From NCBI GenBank assembly GCA_026003215.1, contig BPGV01000001.1, forward strand, positions 1,428,466 through 1,492,465: a DNA stretch of 64,000 bases. The letters are read 5' to 3'. This document shows positions 61,786 through 64,000 of this stretch, piece by piece; positions within the stretch are counted from its first letter, which is position 1, and the number at the start of each line of letters is the position of its first letter. This DNA is from Bacteroidia bacterium. GTDB taxonomy: Bacteria; Bacteroidota; Bacteroidia; SpSt-205. The notes beneath the pieces were generated by a model. That model did not search any database. It was not told where the DNA came from and saw only the letters and a program-made list of their open reading frames with translations. The translations under genes and the position numbers were made by a program.

Positions 61786-62372
61786 AAATCGGCCTTATTC
61801 GGTACTCGGGGGGGAATGTCCGTTCTCTCCGGAGCGCTATTGAGTCCTTAGGGGCGCAGGTCCTCTACTCGGATAATCCGCAGGAGCTCTCGGCGTGTGA
61901 TGGGCTTATTTTTCCGGGTGTAGGTTTTGCCGGAGAGGCTGTACGTGACCTTCAAGCTGCTGGACTGTGGGCATGGCTTCCTACGTGGGATAGGCCCTTT
62001 TTGGGGATATGCCTGGGGATGCAGCTTTTAGGGGGGTATTGTGCGGAGGGGGAGGTACCGGGATTGGGCATTTTTGCGTATGAAGTGCTTCCTTTTGCAA
62101 AGTCCCCTCGGCGAATCCATATAGGCTGGAATATTGTCGCCTGGCGAGCTAACCATCCTCTGGCGCGAGGGCTACCTGAGCGCTTTTATGCTTACTTTGT
62201 GCATGGGTATCGGGCTTCGGTGGGGGCCGAGACCCTCGCAGAGAGCGTCTATGGGGAGCCGTTCAGTGCAGTGGTGGGAAAAGACAACTTTTTCGGCGTA
62301 CAGTTTCATCCGGAGAAGAGCAGCAAGCATGGCCTGATTCTTCTGAAAAACTTTCTGGATTTATGCAGGTGA
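61782..62372 (+). CDS. hisH: Imidazole glycerol phosphate synthase glutaminase subunit
   Basis: A 196-residue class I glutamine amidotransferase feeding ammonia to HisF. The nucleophile lies in FLGICLGMQLL, and the C-terminal FFGVQFHPEKSS holds His and Glu of the triad. Its partner hisF is not in this window. It overlaps hisA by 10 nt. Confidence 0.95.
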   Translation: MKIGLIRYSGGNVRSLRSAIESLGAQVLYSDNPQELSACDGLIFPGVGFAGEAVRDLQAAGLWAWLPTWDRPFLGICLGMQLLGGYCAEGEVPGLGIFAYEVLPFAKSPRRIHIGWNIVAWRANHPLARGLPERFYAYFVHGYRASVGAETLAESVYGEPFSAVVGKDNFFGVQFHPEKSSKHGLILLKNFLDLCR

Positions 62373-63097
62373 TACCGGCGATAGATATATGGGAGGGGCA
62401 GGTGGTTCGTTTGTGGCGGGGGGAGTTTACCCAGCGGCAAGTGATGGGGGAGGCGCCGGAAGAGGTGGGAAATCGTTTTTTAGCGTGGGGCCTCCATCGG
62501 TGGCATGTGGTGGATCTTAGCGGGGCAAAGGCGGGCCATCTCAAGCAGAAGGCCCTCTTGGCTCAGCTGCGGCAAGGCTTCTCGCAGGTGCAAATGAGTG
62601 TCGGCGGGGGCCTTCGGCGGCAGGAGGAAGTAGCGTGGGCCATAGAAAACGGCTTTGAGTGGATAGTAATAGGGAGTGTAGCTGTGGAAGCGCCTACCGA
62701 AGTGGAAAAGTGGATGGAAAAATGGGGGCCAGAACGGTTTATTCTGGCGGCAGATGCTCGGGGCGACCGGTTGGCTATCCGGGGCTGGCAGGAGGCTACA
62801 CAGTATTCTGTGGGAGCGTTTCTGCGCAGGTGGCGCGCCTATCCTATCGCCGGATTTTTATGCACGCAGATAGAACGGGATGGTACGCTTGCTGGCCCTG
62901 ACCTGGCCTGGTATCAAAAACTTCAAGCGGAGGCTGGGCCAGTGCCCCTCATCGCTTCAGGGGGCATACGCGGTCCCCAAGATATAGAAGCCCTCAAAGC
63001 CATAGGCATTCCTTATGCCGTGGTCGGCAAGGCTCTCTATGCTGACCGGGATCCTTCCCGGTGGGTGACGGCTTACCGAGGAACAAGTAAAACTTAG
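62363..63097 (+). CDS. hisA: ProFAR isomerase HisA
   Basis: A 244-residue (beta/alpha)8 barrel isomerase. IPAIDIWEGQVVRLW is the first strand with the catalytic Asp; GGGLRRQEE, DGTLAGPD and ASGGIRGPQD are the phosphate-binding loops with the second Asp. It is the last his gene here; hisF and hisI/hisIE, usually next, are missing, and an IscA-type gene follows behind its own promoter. Confidence 0.94.
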   Translation: MQVIPAIDIWEGQVVRLWRGEFTQRQVMGEAPEEVGNRFLAWGLHRWHVVDLSGAKAGHLKQKALLAQLRQGFSQVQMSVGGGLRRQEEVAWAIENGFEWIVIGSVAVEAPTEVEKWMEKWGPERFILAADARGDRLAIRGWQEATQYSVGAFLRRWRAYPIAGFLCTQIERDGTLAGPDLAWYQKLQAEAGPVPLIASGGIRGPQDIEALKAIGIPYAVVGKALYADRDPSRWVTAYRGTSKT

Positions 63098-63112
63098 TCA
63101 GCCAGTTTTTTG

Positions 63113-63120
63113 TATATTTG
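63113..63120 (+). promoter_or_regulatory. -7 promoter element TATATTTG for the IscA-like gene
   Basis: A perfect TAnnTTTG 3 nt before the ATG at 63124, the tightest spacing seen. A TTG at 63118 lies within it. Confidence 0.55.
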
Positions 63121-63123
63121 GGT

Positions 63124-63447
63124 ATGCTTACCGTGTCACCGCGAGCGGCTGAACGCATCCGGACTCTCCAGCAGGAAGAGGGGCATCCTTTCCTGCGCAT
63201 ACGTATAGAAGTCAAAGCGGGGGGATGCTCGGGCCTTTCGTATGACCTGAGCTTCGCCACCGAGATAAAGGAGGGAGAGCTGGTATTCACGTCCGAGGGG
63301 ATTGAGCTGGTGGTTCCTAAAAAGAGCCTCTTGTATTTGGTAGGTACCCAGCTGGACTTTTCGGAGGGGTTGGATGGGAAGGGCTTTCACTTTATCAACC
63401 CTAATGCTTCCCGCACCTGTGCTTGTGGGATGAGCTTCGCGGTGTAG
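63124..63447 (+). CDS. HesB/IscA family iron-sulfur cluster assembly protein
   Basis: A 107-residue A-type carrier. The three conserved cysteines are present: one in GGCSGLSY and two in the C-terminal CACGMSF. It could be SufA, IscA or ErpA; no suf or isc genes lie within the window. It may serve LipA, NadA or NuoB clusters elsewhere in the region, but that is inference. ATG 63124 is preferred to TTG 63118. Confidence 0.92.
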   Translation: MLTVSPRAAERIRTLQQEEGHPFLRIRIEVKAGGCSGLSYDLSFATEIKEGELVFTSEGIELVVPKKSLLYLVGTQLDFSEGLDGKGFHFINPNASRTCACGMSFAV

Positions 63448-63481
63448 GACGTTTGGGCAGGGAGAGAAAGGGTAAAAAATG

Positions 63482-63489
63482 TATTCTTG
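63482..63489 (+). promoter_or_regulatory. -7-like element TATTCTTG for the right-edge methyltransferase
   Basis: Seven of eight positions match TAnnTTTG; it ends 7 nt before the ATG at 63497. Confidence 0.35.
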
Positions 63490-63496
63490 CTTTCGT

Positions 63497-64000
63497 ATGG
63501 ATTTAGCGCAAGGGCAGGATATAGCCCAGGGTGGAGGAAAACCAAACCTTTTACGAATAGTACAGGAGAGTCCCGATATCCCCGAGTCGGTCAAATACTA
63601 CTGGGGCTATCAGTTTGGTGTAGGGGAAAAAGTGATAGTGCCCTACCTGCAAAAGTGTGGGTATTTTCAGGCGGGAATGGCTGTGGCTGAGGTAGGGTGT
63701 GGGGAGGCGGGGGGGCTTATGGCATTTGGCCTGGCCGGAGCCGGTCGCCTGCTCGGTACGGATATTGAGGGGCCCCGTTTAGCTATGGGGAGGCAAATTG
63801 CTCACAAAGGAGGAATCGCCGTAGAACTCCGTCTCCATAACATCCTTACGGACCCTATTCCTGCTGAGTGGCAGGGGCAGTTTGATATAGTGCTTCTCAG
63901 AGATGTGTTAGAGCACTTAGAAAATCCCCAGCTGGCCTTAGAAAACATAGGTCGGCTCCTTCGGCCTAAGGGGATGCTCTACATTAATTTTCCTGCCTAT
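63497..64000 (+). CDS. Class I SAM-dependent methyltransferase (3' end cut off)
   Basis: A frame of 168 codons open to the right edge. VAEVGCGEAGGLMAF is SAM motif I, LLGTDIEGPR motif II, and LLRDVLEHLENPQLALENIGRLLRPKGMLY (shown in parts: DVLEHLENP, RLLRPKG) the UbiE/Methyltransf_11 post-motifs. The N-terminal 60 residues before the Rossmann fold contain YYWGYQFGVGE. ATG 63497 is preferred by promoter spacing; ATG 63479 is an in-frame alternative. The substrate is unknown. Confidence 0.82.
   Translation, partial: MDLAQGQDIAQGGGKPNLLRIVQESPDIPESVKYYWGYQFGVGEKVIVPYLQKCGYFQAGMAVAEVGCGEAGGLMAFGLAGAGRLLGTDIEGPRLAMGRQIAHKGGIAVELRLHNILTDPIPAEWQGQFDIVLLRDVLEHLENPQLALENIGRLLRPKGMLYINFPAY

Overview
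This 64 kb window is a gene-dense piece of a Bacteroidota chromosome with a GC content I judge to be in the mid-50s percent. The phylum call rests on several independent signs: TAnnTTTG promoter elements in front of most transcription units, C-terminal type IX secretion (Por) sorting-like domains on secreted proteins, a TonB-dependent receptor with a carboxypeptidase-regulatory-like domain, a BatA-type VWA protein, DUF4175, DUF4293-like and DUF6438 proteins, and a ClpP with the N-terminal extension seen in this phylum. I cannot fix the genus. There is no rRNA, CRISPR array, prophage or insertion sequence, and no gene-free stretch reaches 300 bp (the longest is 46950-47146).

Layout. 1-2061: divergent metallo-hydrolase and glutamate dehydrogenase. 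2094-9237: an unknown helical protein, then a coupled operon of two SBBP beta-propeller proteins and a CxxCH protein, all apparently exported. 9243-11089: enoyl-CoA hydratase and a class V aminotransferase. 11205-19307: overlapping operon DUF4175 / RsbW-like ATPase / ybeY / mnmG / EnvC-like protein / prmC, carrying two parS-like palindromes. 19340-22306: tRNA-Pro(AGG) and the glyoxylate bypass (aceB, aceA). 22303-28021: thiL, nadA, two glycosyltransferases, lipA. 28049-32437: VWA membrane protein, small unknowns, pabB-like gene, a lone nuoB. 32464-45799: TonB receptor, lipoprotein/TPR-SpoIIE signalling genes, FkbM methyltransferase, Xer recombinase, membrane proteins, and a large secreted subtilase. 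45852-50486: a low-GC DEAD-box helicase and an exported LPP20-like / DUF4384-like / WD40-caspase operon, each behind a sigma-54-like promoter. 50500-56100: DUF4293-like protein, 2OG oxygenase, tRNA-Arg, tRNA-Leu, tig-clpP-clpX, rsmE. 56131-63097: L-lysine 6-transaminase leading hisG-D-C-B-H-A (no hisF or hisIE here). 63124-64000: IscA/HesB protein and the start of a methyltransferase.

How it works together. Transcription units are packed back to back. The first gene of a unit usually starts 3-8 nt after a TAnnTTTG-like -7 element, which predicts leaderless mRNAs; downstream genes are joined by 4-nt ATGA, GTGA or TTGA overlaps. Convergent genes abut or overlap, and clear terminators are nearly absent. 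Several start codons below were moved from the longest open frame on this basis, because the upstream TTG often lies inside the promoter element.

Most unusual points: the leaderless layout, the parS-like pair around mnmG, the two sigma-54-like promoters beside the exported WD40-caspase operon, a tig gene whose TTG start lies one base after a tRNA, and a tRNA-Pro with an AGG anticodon.
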